A stretch of DNA of 64,000 nt from Fasciolopsis buskii (Eukaryota; Platyhelminthes; Trematoda; Plagiorchiida; Fasciolidae), in the NCBI GenBank assembly GCA_008360955.1, contig LUCM01004159.1:48620-112619 (forward strand). The letters run 5' to 3'. The position numbers and the translations under genes were made by a program. The notes under the pieces were generated by a model. The model saw only the letters and a program-made list of their open reading frames with translations, did not search any database and was not told the origin of the DNA. Below are positions 35,559 to 49,000 of the stretch, piece by piece (the first letter of the stretch is position 1; each line of letters starts with the position of its first letter).

Positions 35559-35725
35559 TCAAAGATAGGACGGTGACAGGTGTTCAGTGTGCCACGTGCA
35601 GCAAATGGTTCTACTGCACATGTGGGGGGCGTGAGCAAGGACATTTACGAGCTTTACAGTTAATAAGACAAGACAAGTTGGGTCTGCCCAGCTTGCAAAA
35701 GCTCATATGAAATTTCTTCCCGAGG
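35559..35725 (+). pseudogene. LINE ORF1 PHD-type zinc finger remnant
   Basis: Reads V-Q-C-A-T-C-S-K-W-F-Y-C-T-C-G, then after a frameshift T-S-W-V-C-P-A-C-K-S. The C-x2-C ... C-x-C ... W-x-C-x2-C spacing with aromatic W-F is that of PHD fingers known from ORF1 of CR1-group LINEs. The usual mid-domain His is not evident. Confidence 0.65.
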
Positions 35726-36089
35726 AATGGCCAGTTATGCCAACGTCAAACCTTGCAGAAAGTAAATAACAGGGCGAGCGGCGAGCGGGGTGATGCGGTC
35801 CGCAATGGCTTGCTAGAGGCCACAGAAGAAGGCAAAGCTAACCCTTCGCGTGACAAGGTGGAGGAGGACGGGACACCGACATTAGGGGAAAGAATGCAAC
35901 CGTAAGCTTTGCTGATTGAATGGAACCGAAATCCATAGAACCCTAGGAAAATGTGCTCATAGATGGTCGTGAAGCGGACTTACTTTTCGAGGAGGGACCG
36001 GAGGCAAGGGATATGAGCGAAACAGTAGCAGAAAAAGAAGCGAAAAGAGTCCCACAAAAAGGGGGCGCAGGCGCACTAACATAGGAACC

Positions 36090-36600
36090 CAACAAGTGGC
36101 GAAGGTCGCCACCTTGGACACGAGATTCCTGGATATAACCGCAAGGCTGAGGGATGTGGGGCCAGTCCTGCGTCAGATGAGCCGGGAGATAAGTAGCGTT
36201 CAATAATCCAGCGACTTCATATTCGGTAGAATTCGCAATGTCGTCATCCATGGGAACCCGGAGGCCTACATGAGGGGGAGGAAGTAAAGAGAAAGGGAGA
36301 TGAGGTACCATGTAGCAGACCTTCCCGAATGGAGCATGTTGCTATCAAGAGGGTACTTTGCCTTGGAAGATGGCAGGGAGTCAGTGACTCGGGATGCCTG
36401 GACCCCGACCAACACTGGTCGAATTTTGTCAACCCACAGCATAGGGACAGGTTCTTAGCATCAGCCGATAGAATAAATCCGATCACCAGAAGGGTGATAA
36501 CCATACAACCGGACGACACTGCCATAAGCAAGATCACGGCTAAGGATGCAAAACGTGGCTCCCAGGATTCAATCCCGCACGGCTGCATGTCCCCAAACTG
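36090..36600 (+). pseudogene. LINE ORF1 coiled-coil and RRM-like remnant
   Basis: A heptad-like stretch (V-A-T-L-D-T-R-F-L-D-I-T-A-R-L) is followed by R-N-V-V-I-H-G-N-P-E-A and later V-L-C-L-G-R-W and I-T-I-Q-P-D. This matches the layout of LINE ORF1 proteins (RNV-I-G-P-E, RLG, then the C-terminal domain). At least two frame changes and a stop. Confidence 0.6.
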
Positions 36601-36859
36601 AGAGTCCATAAGTTGGATGAATGAGGGCAACTGAATGCTACTCCATGTAGCATAGCTAAAGGGGAATGCAGTGAGTGGGCCACTAAATCTGGATCTGACT
36701 GCCGTATGTCGAAAGAGCCAAATTAAGAAGGCGAGGGTGGGGCTCTAGATTATCAAGCGAAAAAAAACCGGCGAGGGCTTAGGGAGTAAGTCCCGATCAA
36801 GCGACACTGCCGTCGGCTCAGCGGCCGAAAGGACGGCGGGAGGAAGTTATAATGGTGAC

Positions 36860-37779
36860 CTGCACAGATGCTACAATTATGGGTAGTGAGTGACCCGAGG
36901 CACAATTCAGGAATGTGGATGTAGATGTGGTGGCTGTCACTGAGGCATGGTTGCGGCCGGGGGAGAGTGACAATCAATTATTGGCATGGGATTATTCACT
37001 CTTTTGAATGCATGGAGCGGCGGGCGAGTAAGGGCGGGACGCTGATACCAGTGGCTGAAAACTTCGATGAGTAGGAGGGCCGCAAAACTGCATAACCTAA
37101 ACATACAGGCTCCAAAGGTCCTCATCCCAACTGGCGGATCGAGGTTCTCAGTTGTAGGTCTGTACCGTAGCCCAGGGTCGGCGCAGGCGGTGGACGGAAA
37201 CTGTTTTTCTTTCCCCGGGTGGCTGCAAAGTTTGAGGGCAAACTTCCCATAATGGGATATTTTAAAGCCCCCGGAAATGACTGGGTTTGCGAGATAGCCC
37301 TGGGAGGTGCCTTTGGACATCAACTCCGGCAGTTCATGCGCGAAAGTGGGATAGTCCAGCAAGTTACCCAAGCAACTCGAAGGAGATTCGGGAAAGCATC
37401 TTTAACCCTTGACTTGGTGCTAACGAGGACACCGAATGATATAGAGAGCCTTCAATTGGAAGATCTAATTGGTGGGAGCAACCACGCCATAATTCGCATG
37501 CGATTGAGCATGCAGCAACTGGTGGCCCCCGATAAATATGGCAGGAACCTCTCAAGAATGCATAAGTGTAGACTGTTGAACTTGGGTCTCCAAACTTGTT
37601 GGGAAGTAGACAGAAGTAGTAATTTCGTAGATCGTCGGTGGGGGGCAATTAAGAGCAACCTGTTAGTAACAACGGACTTAGTTGCACCCCTCCACATAAT
37701 CAGGCAAAAGAGGCTACCATCATGGTGGAGTAGAATAGCGAGAGCCAGAAAGCGGCAATATAGCTTTCATGAGGTATAA
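36860..37779 (+). pseudogene. CR1-like endonuclease remnant (copy L)
   Basis: Seen in order: V-V-A-V-T-E-A-W-L (metal-binding Glu), S-K-G-G-T-L-I-P-V, S-V-V-G-L-Y-R-S-P, I-M-G-Y-F-K-A-P where I-M-G-D-F-N is expected, L-D-L-V-L-T, and G-S-N-H-A where S-D-H is expected. The catalytic Asp and Asn are both substituted, so the enzyme is dead even without its frameshifts. Confidence 0.75.
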
Positions 37780-38126
37780 GGGCACACAAAGCTATCGAAA
37801 CTACCTAAGGCACATAACTGAAGGAAAGGAGATGTCACGCATCCAAAGACGGTGCCAAACTGCCTATGAGGAGCGGATGGCTGGGGTTGTTAAAAACAAT
37901 CTCAAGGCCTATTACAGTTACGTGCAGTCTAAGGCTGCTTTGTGAAAGGCCGCAGGGAATTAGATGGGCCGACAGTCAGGAGAAAGCCGACTGTCTGTTG
38001 AAATTTTCCAGGCAGAATACAGGAAGGATCAAGGGACGCAGGGTCACGCACAAAGTTCCGCCGCCCATATGAAGGAGACGCTGGACAGGGCGATCACGGT
38101 GGAAGAAGTGATGGGATAGCCTAAAA

Positions 38127-39241
38127 ATGGACTCGTTGAAAGCTGCGTGGCCCGAAGAAATTCAACCGGCGGTTGTTAGGCCGCTGGCGGAGGTCCTGGT
38201 AAAAACCTGTACCCAGATCTCTCAGGCACTGCTGGACGATGGGCGGCTCCCCGTGAACTGGTTGACGTCGACTGCCATGCCAGGGCTTAAGGGCTGGGAC
38301 AGAGACACCTGTGGCAGCTATGAACCGGTGAGCCTGGCATCCATCATGCCGAACACTTGAAAATGGTCTTCACGGCATGATAGCCAATCACCTAGAGGCC
38401 AGCAAGTAAATGATGATATAGCAGCACGGATTCCGGCACAAACTTTCCTGTCTGAATAACTTACTGAGCTTCCCGGACGAAGAAAGAGATAGGACTGCCA
38501 GGGGTAAAAACGTAGAGGTCTGCAATCTGCGCTTTCAGAAGACCTTTGATTCCGTGAACCACAGGCTTCTTAACCAAAAAGCAAAGGCCTTCGGATTGGA
38601 CGCTGGGGTGAATAACCGGATAGCACAAAGTCTGAAGGGTAGACCTTTCAGGTTGAGAGTCGAGTGGTTCTTATCGGACGGGATTGCTATACGGCGGGAT
38701 ACCCCGGGGGTCCGTCTTGGGGCCACTACACTTCCTAACGTATGTCAACCAAAGTTTAACGTTTGCCGATAGCATCAAACTATTGGGGATAACGAACAGC
38801 GAGGCTATCCAGAAGGATCTGGATGGAGTTTACCGGTGGTCGCTGAGCTACAACCCTCCATTGAACTCGAACAAACGTCAGCGGTTCAGGGCAGAAATTT
38901 CCGCTCGCCACTTGGGCTCACCTGGACATCGGGTCGCGATGGAACAAACTCTGCAAGCGGAGGACCTCGGGATAATGTTGATTGCAGACTTCACACCTAG
39001 TCTGCAATATCAAAGGGCGATCAAGAAGGCATGGTGTGCGCTACGCCAACTTAAAAAGGCCGTAGGATTTAGGAGGCCTAAAGTTCTTATGCCGCTGTTT
39101 AAGGCATTTTTCAGACCGCACCTGAGATACTGTGTCCAGGAACGCAGACCGTATTTAGAAAGAGATAATGAAATGCTGCAGCAGGTTCAGCGAGGTTTTA
39201 CATGGTGTTTTGGGCATTTGAGGCACATGGGATATGAATAG
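38127..39241 (+). pseudogene. CR1-like reverse transcriptase remnant (copy L)
   Basis: Frame-hopping RT with D-G-R-L-P-V-N-W, Y-E-P-V-S-L-A-S-I, F-Q-K-T-F-D-S-V-N-H-R-L-L, I-P-R-G-S-V-L-G-P-L-H-F, and F-A-D-S-I-K-L where F-A-D-D is expected. The C-terminus reads E-D-L-G-I-M, F-R-P-H-L-R-Y-C-V-Q and G-H-L-R-H-M-G-Y-E, typical of the CR1 group. The last catalytic Asp is lost. Confidence 0.8.
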
Positions 39242-39899
39242 AGGCTAAAGGCGAGTGGCTCGTAATCTTCGGAAAAATTTAGGAAAGAGGTGACTTACTA
39301 CAAGCCTTCAGGATCATGGAGCGTCTGGCCGAGATGTGGGGTCACCCGGGGGGCCCTATTTCAGATAAGGGGGAACAATAAACTGAGAAAAACGGGTAAA
39401 AAATTTTGCGGGAGCGCGTGACCACCAGGTTGAGGAGGGAATAATTTGCAACACGAGTGTTGAATGGCTGGAATAAGTTACTTGAGTAAACGGTCGAGAT
39501 GGGATCATTGCGTGAATTCAGAGGGGAACTGAACAATTTATGGCTAGCTGTGTTTGAAGAGGACAGATTTTAAATTGTGTAGCTGAGAAGATAGTCAGCT
39601 GCAAAGCATCCCCTTAATTGTTTTTAGCCATGTAAGCACTGAAGCGCGATTCCACCCCCCTGATGTCGAAGCATCGTCTGATCCAAGGAGTTCTCGGTTC
39701 AGGAATCTGGACGGTCAAACATCTCGCCGTATAGTTCTGTAATCTAACTGGAACGGGAATGGAAAGGTCAAAAATGAAGGAAGTAATGGAGAAGTGGTAA
39801 ACGCAAAGTGGTAAGACGCGTGCAAAATGGTTACAAAACAGTCGGAGTGCTAGAAGCCATGCCTTGTCCAAGCTGGTCCTAAAGTGACCCACTATGATC

Positions 39900-40330
39900 A
39901 AGGATTAAAAGCACGAGAGCCCAAAAGCGGAAACCAAGAGCTTCTAGGAGACCTAAAGTTATATTTGGCTAACGAGAGAAGGAGTGTGTATTTCATCCAA
40001 CAACAATGCCAAACCGCCAGCGAATAACTCATGGCTGGGGGCTGCTGAAGGCAACCTCAAAACCTATTGCAATTATGGACACCCTAAGGTGGCTTTGCGA
40101 AATTCCGTGGGTGGAGTAAAGAACCACCATATAATTAGATCGAACAGCATCCACCAGAAAGCCAACGGTCCACTGACACCTGGCCAAACAGTGCACAGGC
40201 GGGACGAAGAAGTACACTTGACCGGCGGTCGACTTCAAAGGGCTTTGGAAACATGGCTGTCTGCATTTCAGGAGAGCAGTGTATGAGTGGTCCGGCCGCG
40301 GAGGACGGTTTATGGACTGCAGGCCATCAA
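39900..40330 (+). mobile_element. CR1-like fragment M, same family as L
   Basis: C-Q-T-A-S-E followed by L-M-A-G and N-L-K-T-Y matches C-Q-T-A-Y-E-E-R-M-A-G and N-L-K-A-Y of copy L at about 37850-37920. Only the endonuclease-RT linker region is preserved. Confidence 0.65.
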
Positions 40331-40389
40331 TTTCTAACTTTTATAAATGGAGGGAATGACAGAGTAAACACACAAAATTCTCGATTCCT

Positions 40390-41250
40390 CCACAGGAACT
40401 GCAGCTGGCATCTACCCGCTTTTTGTCGAAGCGTCGTCCGATAAAAGGAGCTTCGTTGGAAGAGCCTGAACCATAAGGCATCTGATGGACCGGTCCCGCA
40501 ATATAACTGAAAACTGCAAACTTCGAGGGCACTAGTGACAGCTCTTAGAAGTTTATCCCAAGCACCAATTATACAACGACAGAAGAAATTAGCTGCTGTA
40601 ATTTCCAGGACTTTTGATTTCTTAGGCTTTAGTACATGTAACTTTCTGGCCTGATTAGTGCAATGTTTTGACTTGCGATTAATGGACGGAAATCGGTCAC
40701 TCACGGTAACCGGCAAATATGAACTACCAGTAGGTACGGACCTGGCTTCAACCCGACCTATACAAGTGAAATCAAGAGGCAGACCGCAGCTGAACGGAAA
40801 CAAGTCCAGGTGCTATCTTCAACTCATGGATTCATATATACGGTTGGAAATATTTCGGTTGGTGGAGTACTTTCCATCTAAGGGGAATTGTGAAATTTTT
40901 CAATTCCACCACTACTCGTTTTTACGGCTCCCACTGGTTGCCTGTCTACGCAAACCAGCGTGAAGCTGTAAGGGCCCGCATCAAATGACTTGAATGTTAA
41001 CGTGCCTTAGTTAGTCTCTGGGCTAAACAGGGTAAGAGGTTTTCAACAAGCCATTCTGTAGTTTGGAAGTTTGAACTAAGTCCGCAAAATTTACGTGCCC
41101 ACAGAGGGCACAGTTCTAACATTTGGGGCCTACCCTTGCAAGATAAAGCCCCATAGCTTGGAATGAACTTGGTAAGTTGCATCGCATTGCCTTCGTTTAT
41201 GGCCTCATCCTTGACCGTGGTGGGTGCTGAAGCCCGCATTTCGCATTCAA
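40390..41250 (-). mobile_element. CR1-like 3' fragment K
   Basis: Minus strand: M-L-E-L-C-P-L-W-A-R-K near 41130-41100 matches L-L-E-L-Y-P-L-W-L-R-R of copy P. Later A-A-N-F-F-C-R-C-I-I-G-A-W-D-K-L-L (about 40600-40540) is the usual CR1 terminal motif (FF..R..AWN.L). Confidence 0.65.
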
Positions 41251-43279
41251 CCTACAGTCTGAAGGTTGCCTGCAGACACTTATAACCATGTGCAAACTAA
41301 AAGGAATGAACAACAAGCCAAGAGTTTCAGTGGTCCCCAGAAACTCCGGGAACAAAACTCACAAATGTCAAACGCATACTATAAAAGGAGTTCTTGTGAT
41401 TACATTCTGTGCCCAATCTAACGCAGACGCCGGGTGGTGCTAATAAAACTTGGATATCAATCATCCACAGGGGGGCAGTCAAGCTTGCTTTTCACTTCAG
41501 GATGCCACGGCCTTCAGTGGACTGAATATAATCATGGGGTCGCGTAAACCCCTGCTCTGCGCAATTGATGCGGTACCTTTTGTGCCTTGGTTCCTGCTGC
41601 GGCACACTGGGTTGAGGCTCTGAGTGATTCATGCATTCGCTCCCCCAGGCTCTTAGCCTGCGCATCTCTCTGTACACCCTCGGGATTTCCTAGGTTGACC
41701 AATCTATCTGTAGGTGCCCCCGCAGATAAAAACTACCTGCATTTAGCTGACATGGGCGGTGGTTTCGACCGCTCGTCCCAGTTTTACACAGCGGCAAATT
41801 CTGCTTACAGTAATCCTCTGCCGGGTTTTTGACAATTTAGTTTTATCCACGAACAGGAGGCATAGGGAAATCTGATGTTAGATCGTGGAGAAAAATTTAC
41901 GGGTGGGATCGAGCCGATGACTGAGACTTGGGGCACTCCAATGCAATCAAAGAGCTGAAGGGAAACTGCTCCTTCAAATGTTACCCAGAACGTCCCTTGT
42001 TCCAGGTAGCTACCACCCATTCATTGGTTAATGCTGCGAGGTCTGGTGATCCAGGCTTGTTGAGGTGCATGTGGCTGACCGAATGAAACACCTTGTCACT
42101 GCGCAGCATAACTGCACACATTCTCCCTGTTGAGTTATGTTGTGGCTCCGCCCAGGAATGATGCGAAAAATGGAAAATGAGACCTCACACTGGAAAGGCC
42201 GTGCTGCCGCAAACTTTTGTATATCCCCCAGATTCAGTGACATTCGAAGCTTTCTAATCATCGGAAGAGCTTTGATGCAGATTGGTGAAACCATATTTGG
42301 AATGGTTGCACTCCGGCTCCACCGCTTCATGGCTATTTAGAAACCGCGTGTTTGCGGCCACATTCTGCGCTATGGTGGCCACGGAGAGAAGTTGTGGCAA
42401 CCGCATCCATGATAACTGCCCTAGGCTTGCGTCGTGGTACGAAGCATGGGCCTTCCCAAAGTGGTTAAACGGAACCTCTGCTTTTCCTGCGGGCGCAGTA
42501 GTATACCCGCCGGACTCCGTGCGCACATTAACCAGCGGGCAATGATTCTCCCATTCAATTGCTTACGCTTGTAACACGCCCTAGAGCTCGTATTGGGGAA
42601 ATCACAAACTCGGGGTTCAAAGGAAGTCCATGCGTCCAGCCAGGTACAAAGGGGTAAAATTATCCGGCTATATCTCATTCATGCATGGAAACTCGAGGGG
42701 AGAAATTCGCTCCGTCAACAAGCAAGAAGTCATGGCACAATGATACACCGTGTTTGTGGCATATACCATAAACACCGATATCGATGATATAAGCAAAAAG
42801 AAAAATTAGTAACTGTTGCCAGACAATCAAAAGCTCTTGGAACTGGACTTTGGACTCCCAGGTCGGCCCGTATATTGGTTCATTCGAATTGAAATTGCGG
42901 CATATTTCTCGAGTACTTCGACAGGAATGCCTGACTGCATGATCAAACGTTACGTGTTTATTACGAGCAGCAAGGAACAGGACAAGATGGTTGGGAAAAC
43001 AACAGCGGTTCTCTACGGGAACAAAGTGTTTGTATGAACCAATGATGTGTATCGCAGGTGCAGTATTCCATTAGAGGTCGCAGCAAGGGTCGAGGTATTT
43101 CCGCGGTAATTGGATTTGACAAGTTTATAAAATGCACATGAAAGTCAAATCACGATGAAGAAAGTCAACAAAGATTACTAGTGCTTGGTGAAAATTGTCA
43201 GAAAGGAAAAAACGGCTGGATGGAAAATTATTGACGGTTGACAGAAGCATAATATTAAAATGGTAGTGAAAAAGGACGT
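41251..43279. other. No identifiable feature
   Basis: Several open frames of 60-100 codons on both strands, none with a recognisable motif or splice context. Probably decayed repeats. Confidence 0.4.
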
Positions 43280-46020
43280 TAACCATTTTATCCTGATTCC
43301 TGCGGCCGGAAGCTAATTAAATGGTTCTTGAAGTTGCGGAGAAACAAAAAAGGGCAACGAAGAACTGAGGCAAATCTTTGTTTGAGAACATGTAGAGGAA
43401 CAGCGTCGTCGGCAGTGCGAAGAACAATGACGAATAATATGGTATGCTTTGAATGATATATCCGACGCTGGTAAGCCATTAGAACACGGAACCGGGTTCC
43501 TTTGCATTTTTCGTTTGCTTTCGGGGCCAAGTCTGTAACACTTACGGTTTACTGATAACCTATTGTGTCGAGGGGAAAATTGGGAGTGGTGTTCACGGTA
43601 GACGACGGTAGCGGTTTCTGAAGCAGGGATTTATGTGTGTGCCTTCGTAGCAATTGACCGTCAATGTGGTGGACATATTATCTCACATCGGGCAGTTTCA
43701 CAGACAAAGGCGCGTAATTGGGGGAAATTGTCTGTCCCTAGCTTGTAAGCCTTGTGAGTCATGTTATGTGGTTTCGATTTCTAAATAGACTTGCAGCAGG
43801 GCAATCAGTTTGCTTTGGAGAGTCACGCACATTAACATAATTTTCAGTTCAACGCGGCCGGTGGGGCAAGTCGTACTTGCTAGGCTTGTGATAATTGACC
43901 AGAGCCTTGGGTCATTTTGCTTTCATGATGAGTCGAGACTTGCGAGAAAGGGACAGGAAACTGAATAATGAACTCTCGTTGAGACTAGTGCAAACCCGCA
44001 AACCATTAACGACGAAAGAGCAAAGGATAGCAGTTTGGGAGTATTCAAGCAGTGAGTTATGATTCGTGCAACTATAAGAACGAGAAGTGACAAATGGTGT
44101 GTAGAAGGAGCTACCAAACGATACCACTCTTTGCACTTGGAATGGGCTAATTCTCACATACTTTCAGAAGAAGGAGCTTAGGTGATGATGTTAACTAATA
44201 TTTTGGGAGTAAGCGAAAATCGGATGTGAATACTGGTCTGCTTATATGCCTTGCTGCATACGTAATAAACGAGATCGAGTGTTAGGTGAAAATCGAGGCC
44301 ACTTCGCTTCATTGGCTGTGAATTAAGAGGAGTGTGTCTTGTTTTCTTCCTATGGCTACAATGCTATGTATATCTGAAAACTGGCAGGAATAAAAGTTGC
44401 TTGGCCTTGTTCACTGGGTCCAGATAAGACTTCTGGCATCCTATTTATTTGTTCAAAATCAACTTTCAATCGATGTATTAAACCCGAGTCATAAGCTTTC
44501 CGTTTTGGAGTGCAAGAATGGCGCGAGCTTGACAAATTTTGTGCGGTATTGTCTTGCTAATTTCAATAATAAAGGTAGTGGAGGCGGTAGAATTCACCGT
44601 CATACGCTGGAGTAGCTTGTTTGGTGTGGGGGAATAATTGATGATGAAAAATAGTTCCTCGAAATGTGAGCTGACACCAGCAACTCAGCTCGTCGCGCGA
44701 CCAGTGGAGAGTTGTTCGTTACTTTGGGAGCGGAGAGGTACACATTCTTACCAAAAATATTTTGAAAAACGAGGGGAAAATTTGAATTCGGCGAGGCCAT
44801 AAAAGCGTTCAACGTTTGATTTAATTTGTTGCTGAATAATGGTCCAGAAGTCGTTTTGTAAACGTCACTTTGCCGCGTGGCGGAACACAAGACGAAACAG
44901 TGATCCAAAATAGGTCTTACTTATTTTATTTACTAATAACTTAATTTCCAGAGGTCCAAACGTTCTCTGCATGAAACCAGTTAGTCTTCTAGCCGTCGCA
45001 ACCTGAATCAGGGTGTATTCTGACCAGTTGAGTGTGCTGGGTTAATGAAACTTCACGTTTCTTATTGCATGAGGGGAAAGAATGACTTTTTGGTCCACTT
45101 CAATGATTCCTGCAGGAATGTGGTATTTATGAAACAGTTTGCATTTGTGGGCCAAGAATTTCATCCACTAAGCTCCGCACTATTTATCAAGCGACAGCAG
45201 ATCATTCTTACATTGTTTAGTGCACTGGTGAGGTTACGAGTGGAAAGGCATGTACAACTTATCATCTGCGAAGAACAAAGGAATGCCACGCCTATTGATG
45301 CGGAAATATCGTAGACGTAAAGCGGAGACAGTAGTGGATCTTGTACGTTTCCTTGAGCAACCCCTCTAAAAATCGGACAAAATTGAATAAATTTCCATTT
45401 ACATTCGGTACCTGCATTCTAGAGGCAAAACAGAAAGGTAGCCATCTCAGCATGTTGCTTGTTATACTACAGCTTTTACCTTCATGAGGTGCTTACAATG
45501 AGGCACGCGATCCAAAGCCTCCGTCATATCTAAGAAAACCACAATCAGCAACTTTCGTCACTGTTTGAAATATCAGACATACAGCTGTAACACGATTTAC
45601 TTTGAAAGAAAGCATGTTGTCTGGCGTTATTGAGGTCATGGGTTAATGAGCAAATCGTTGTACTGTACTGCACAAAATAATTTCGCATTTCAGCCAAATT
45701 CGTGAGCGCAAAATGTAAACTAGGAAAGAACTTACGCTCTTGCAAAAATGTGAAAAAACATCCAGCAATAATTATAGCACACTGTGATAGCTTGCTGAGG
45801 AAGTCAGCTAAAATGACGTCACGATTCACCAAAATGCGTTCTAAATATGGGATGGCCGGGTTTCTATAAAAACTGGTTCTAGAGTTTGTGGGGCGAAAAG
45901 CGAATCGTGTAAATGTACGACAGCGGCACTTCAGAAGACCGTTTTGCAGAGGATACGTGGGATCTGAAAGCTTTGTAAGCAAATTTCTCACATGCTGATA
46001 AATGCTGATCACACAGATTC
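43280..46020 (-). mobile_element. CR1-like LINE copy N with long 3' UTR
   Basis: Minus-strand copy of the family shared with O. Coding remnant at 46020-44340, then roughly 1 kb of 3' UTR down to about 43280 that aligns with the 3' UTR of O. Landmarks include CCCAAGGCTCTGGTCA, GAAACTGCCCG, CCCAATTTTCCCCTCG and GGCTTACCAGCGTC. Similarity is far beyond chance but clearly diverged. Confidence 0.8.
44340..46012 (-). pseudogene. CR1-like RT remnant (copy N)
   Basis: Seen: H-A-F-F-Q-S-K-S-C-Y-S-C-M-S-D (about 45620-45560), G-V-A-Q-G-N-V-Q-D-P-L-L-S (the SVLGPLLF motif, about 45350), catalytic L-F-F-A-D-D (about 45275-45257), R-R-L-T-G-F, L-D-H, and a terminal N-S-T-A-S-T-T-F. The catalytic FADD is intact but the frame is broken by several stops and shifts. 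Confidence 0.75.
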
Positions 46021-49000
46021 AGAAACAATTCAGTAAGTGATAGGAAGGACATACCGTTAATAATTGATAGTCTACAAAGAAAAACTTTAAAGTCTCTTTA
46101 AGTGACTCCGGAAAAGCAGCAGGAGAAGCATTAGAAAAACACATCGGTATACAAATCGGGAGACGATGCTTTGTTTCACCTTGTAGAGTCGAAGCTAACC
46201 GATTTGAAATGGCAACCGTTGAAGATTATTTACACAGGCGTATTTCATGATTGACTGTTATTCTTGCACGTTATACTTTTCCTCCCTCCACTTATCAGAG
46301 TCCACTCCCAGCCGCAAAAGTCCAAGGACCATTTTTGTAAGTTCCGTTGTCTCTCCGTCCACAATTCTTTATATAATTTCGTCCCGTAAAGAGTTTTATA
46401 CAACCTTGAAGATTTTCCGTCGTTTCATTTTCACAATTATTTTGATTCATGAATGATGTTAACTACCACTCTCCATCTACCTCACATAATATCCAGTGTG
46501 CTTTTGACTCAGCTCCGTCCCGTTGTTGCATCCAAATTGATTTTCATCCCCACCATATAACAGCTTGTTTTTTGAGGAACTCGGCCATATGACAACGTCC
46601 ATCATTGCTTCCCGGCAAATCTTGCGCCGGCGATGCGCACCTTTGATGCGTTTTAACATGGATTGACTTGCAATGCGCTACTCACAGTCAGCTTCAGAAA
46701 GTTTTGGCGAGTGATTATCTAGCTTTGATTTAAAATCTCGAAAACTCGTATTTAGCCTAGGAAATTGCAGTTTATAAGCCTGGGGGCACAGTCACTCTAC
46801 GTCTTCACGACTGAATTTTTGTTTCCCGTGTGTCTACTGCGCCAACTTTTGTGTAAATTTGATCTTGCCTTGCGCATGCCTATTGGATGTCGAGAAATAT
46901 GCACATAATAATTATTATTACTAAGTCAAAACGAGTAGGGTTGAGAACAGTTGGAACGAAAGCGTCAATATTAAACAATGGTTTGAAATTTCGATCTTGT
47001 CTCATATACTATTAGAATGCCCAGCGCCGTTTCACCAGTCTCCTTCTATTCTTCATGTACTTCAATTACCTCTTACAAAAATTATGCCGTGAGGTTCCTT
47101 CTATGCACGTTAACGGCACAAATCATCTAACCAATTTCCCTCAAACGAGCTGAAAACGTCTGTTCCAAATATAAAACAGGAACTAACTTATCTTCAAAGT
47201 ATATCCTGTCAATGTCATTCTCAAATCTTTTTCAATATCATCCTACGCAACCTAACTGTATGTAATGATTTCCGATTTTAAATTATTTTTACAGGGATCT
47301 TAGTTTATACTAATTACTTACGTAATTGTTTATAAAAATTCCCCCTTCGATGTTCTCAGGTCTAAAAATAACTGGACTCTTACACAGGTCTTTCTCGCTG
47401 CAGCAATCCAAACTATTGTTCGACATGTTTGGCATTGTATTTGCCTCAATAATTTTATTATTGCTTGTATAGCTAGCAGAATGATCTTGCAGAATATGTA
47501 TGGTATAATCACAAAAGGGCATTCTTGGTCGGTCTCTTGAAGTGGTTTGCAGGGCTAGATGTGTTGCACTTTCCAAATTCTCTTTCCTTCTCTTTATGCT
47601 GTTTGCCACCGGGACTTTCGTTTTTAATCTCTAATTCCAGAGCAGCTTTAGTGTCTAACATCTTTTTGGTAAAATAATGTAAGCAGTGGAACATGCTTTC
47701 AAATACCTAATTAATTGCTCAACTGATTAGTTACTTGACGGTCATCAATGTCCAATTGACGACTGACACCATCATTTCAGAAATCTGAGTTCCTTAACTC
47801 GGTCCCAAATTCTGGGGAAATTTAGTTATCTAATCAACATATCTAACCGAAAAGAGATTCTCAAACCCTCCACCAAACCAACTCAATTGGCCACTGACAG
47901 TTTGGAAATTCAGATCACCCTAACTACCATTGTGCCTCGCCCAAATCACATGTGGTAAACGAATTGCATTACCCTCATTGTTCATCTCAGTTTTATCAGC
48001 ATCACGGAGTTCTATCTTTTTTTCTGAGAGGGTAAAAATCGTCGATGGACCCATAAATTTCCCACTTCATTTTAGCCTGGTCTTGCCTGCGTTTCTCGCC
48101 TAAATTGTTAACCTAGGGGTCTCCATATTTTCTGACCCCTGCTCCTGTCCTCATCCTACCTAGTCGAATTAAAACCAACTTATGCGTTCCCGACTTTTGA
48201 AGCATTCGTAGCACCCTCCTCTTTATTGATCATTATGATAAACTGACAAAACTTTCCATTTGGTTTTGTGGTTTATAAACATCTATTCCCAGTTTCTGTT
48301 AAGTAGCACTTCCCGTAGGATTTTTGGTTGTTTGCGAAGGTTTCCAGCCTTCGTTGATAAGTTTTATTGTCTTTTTTGCCTTATACCCTCATGTTCATTG
48401 CACAAACTTGTTAAAATTAGAATATTTCGGTGCCCACTCGGTACCCGCCATTGTTATTCGATCGAATGTTACACCTACGGCGCGCACTATTTGGGGTGTA
48501 TCAACAAAATACCTCTTTGCAGTGACACTTACCCCCATTGCGAAAAGCACTCAAATTAGACGGACTCCTCATTCTGCTTCCACCTCTAGATGACGTCATT
48601 CGCTGATGCGAATAATACAGCTGCAACCGTTGACTGTGTAAACAACCATCTCAGCAGAAACATTCGTGTCGCCAAGGGCCATAAGCGTTATTATTACAAA
48701 GAATAAATGTTTCACTTCAAAAATGTAGAAATACATCTTCTGATTCTTGTTATAATTCGTTTTTAGGAGGAAGCAGTCTTTAATGACTCCTGTAAACCAT
48801 AATGCTACGAACGTTATGTGATTTCAAAACTAGGGTCATTGGTACGCCCATTTATACTTGACCAGCGAAAATCAACCGAAATATTTAGCAATAAAGAGGC
48901 ATCTAATTAAACCACTAGCCTTAATCTATTGAATTCGGTCTTGTTCTTGTGGAATTCCATACCTTAATGCACTAAATGGCCATTGGCGACTATATCACGG

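Larger units (their letters stand above)
35385..39570 (+). mobile_element. CR1-like LINE copy L with ORF1 and ORF2 remnants
   Basis: A plus-strand CR1-group LINE in recognisable order: ORF1 with PHD finger (35560-35720), coiled coil and RRM-like part (36090-36600), endonuclease (36860-37560), linker (37700-38100), RT (38127-39240), and a terminal W-N-K-L-L segment (39470-39570). Every domain carries frameshifts or stops. It lies immediately upstream of WAPL on the opposite strand. Confidence 0.85.

Noticed and set aside
48260..48593. Two overlapping plus-strand frames of 90-99 codons.
   Set aside because: No motif, no splice signals and AT-rich setting; likely chance.
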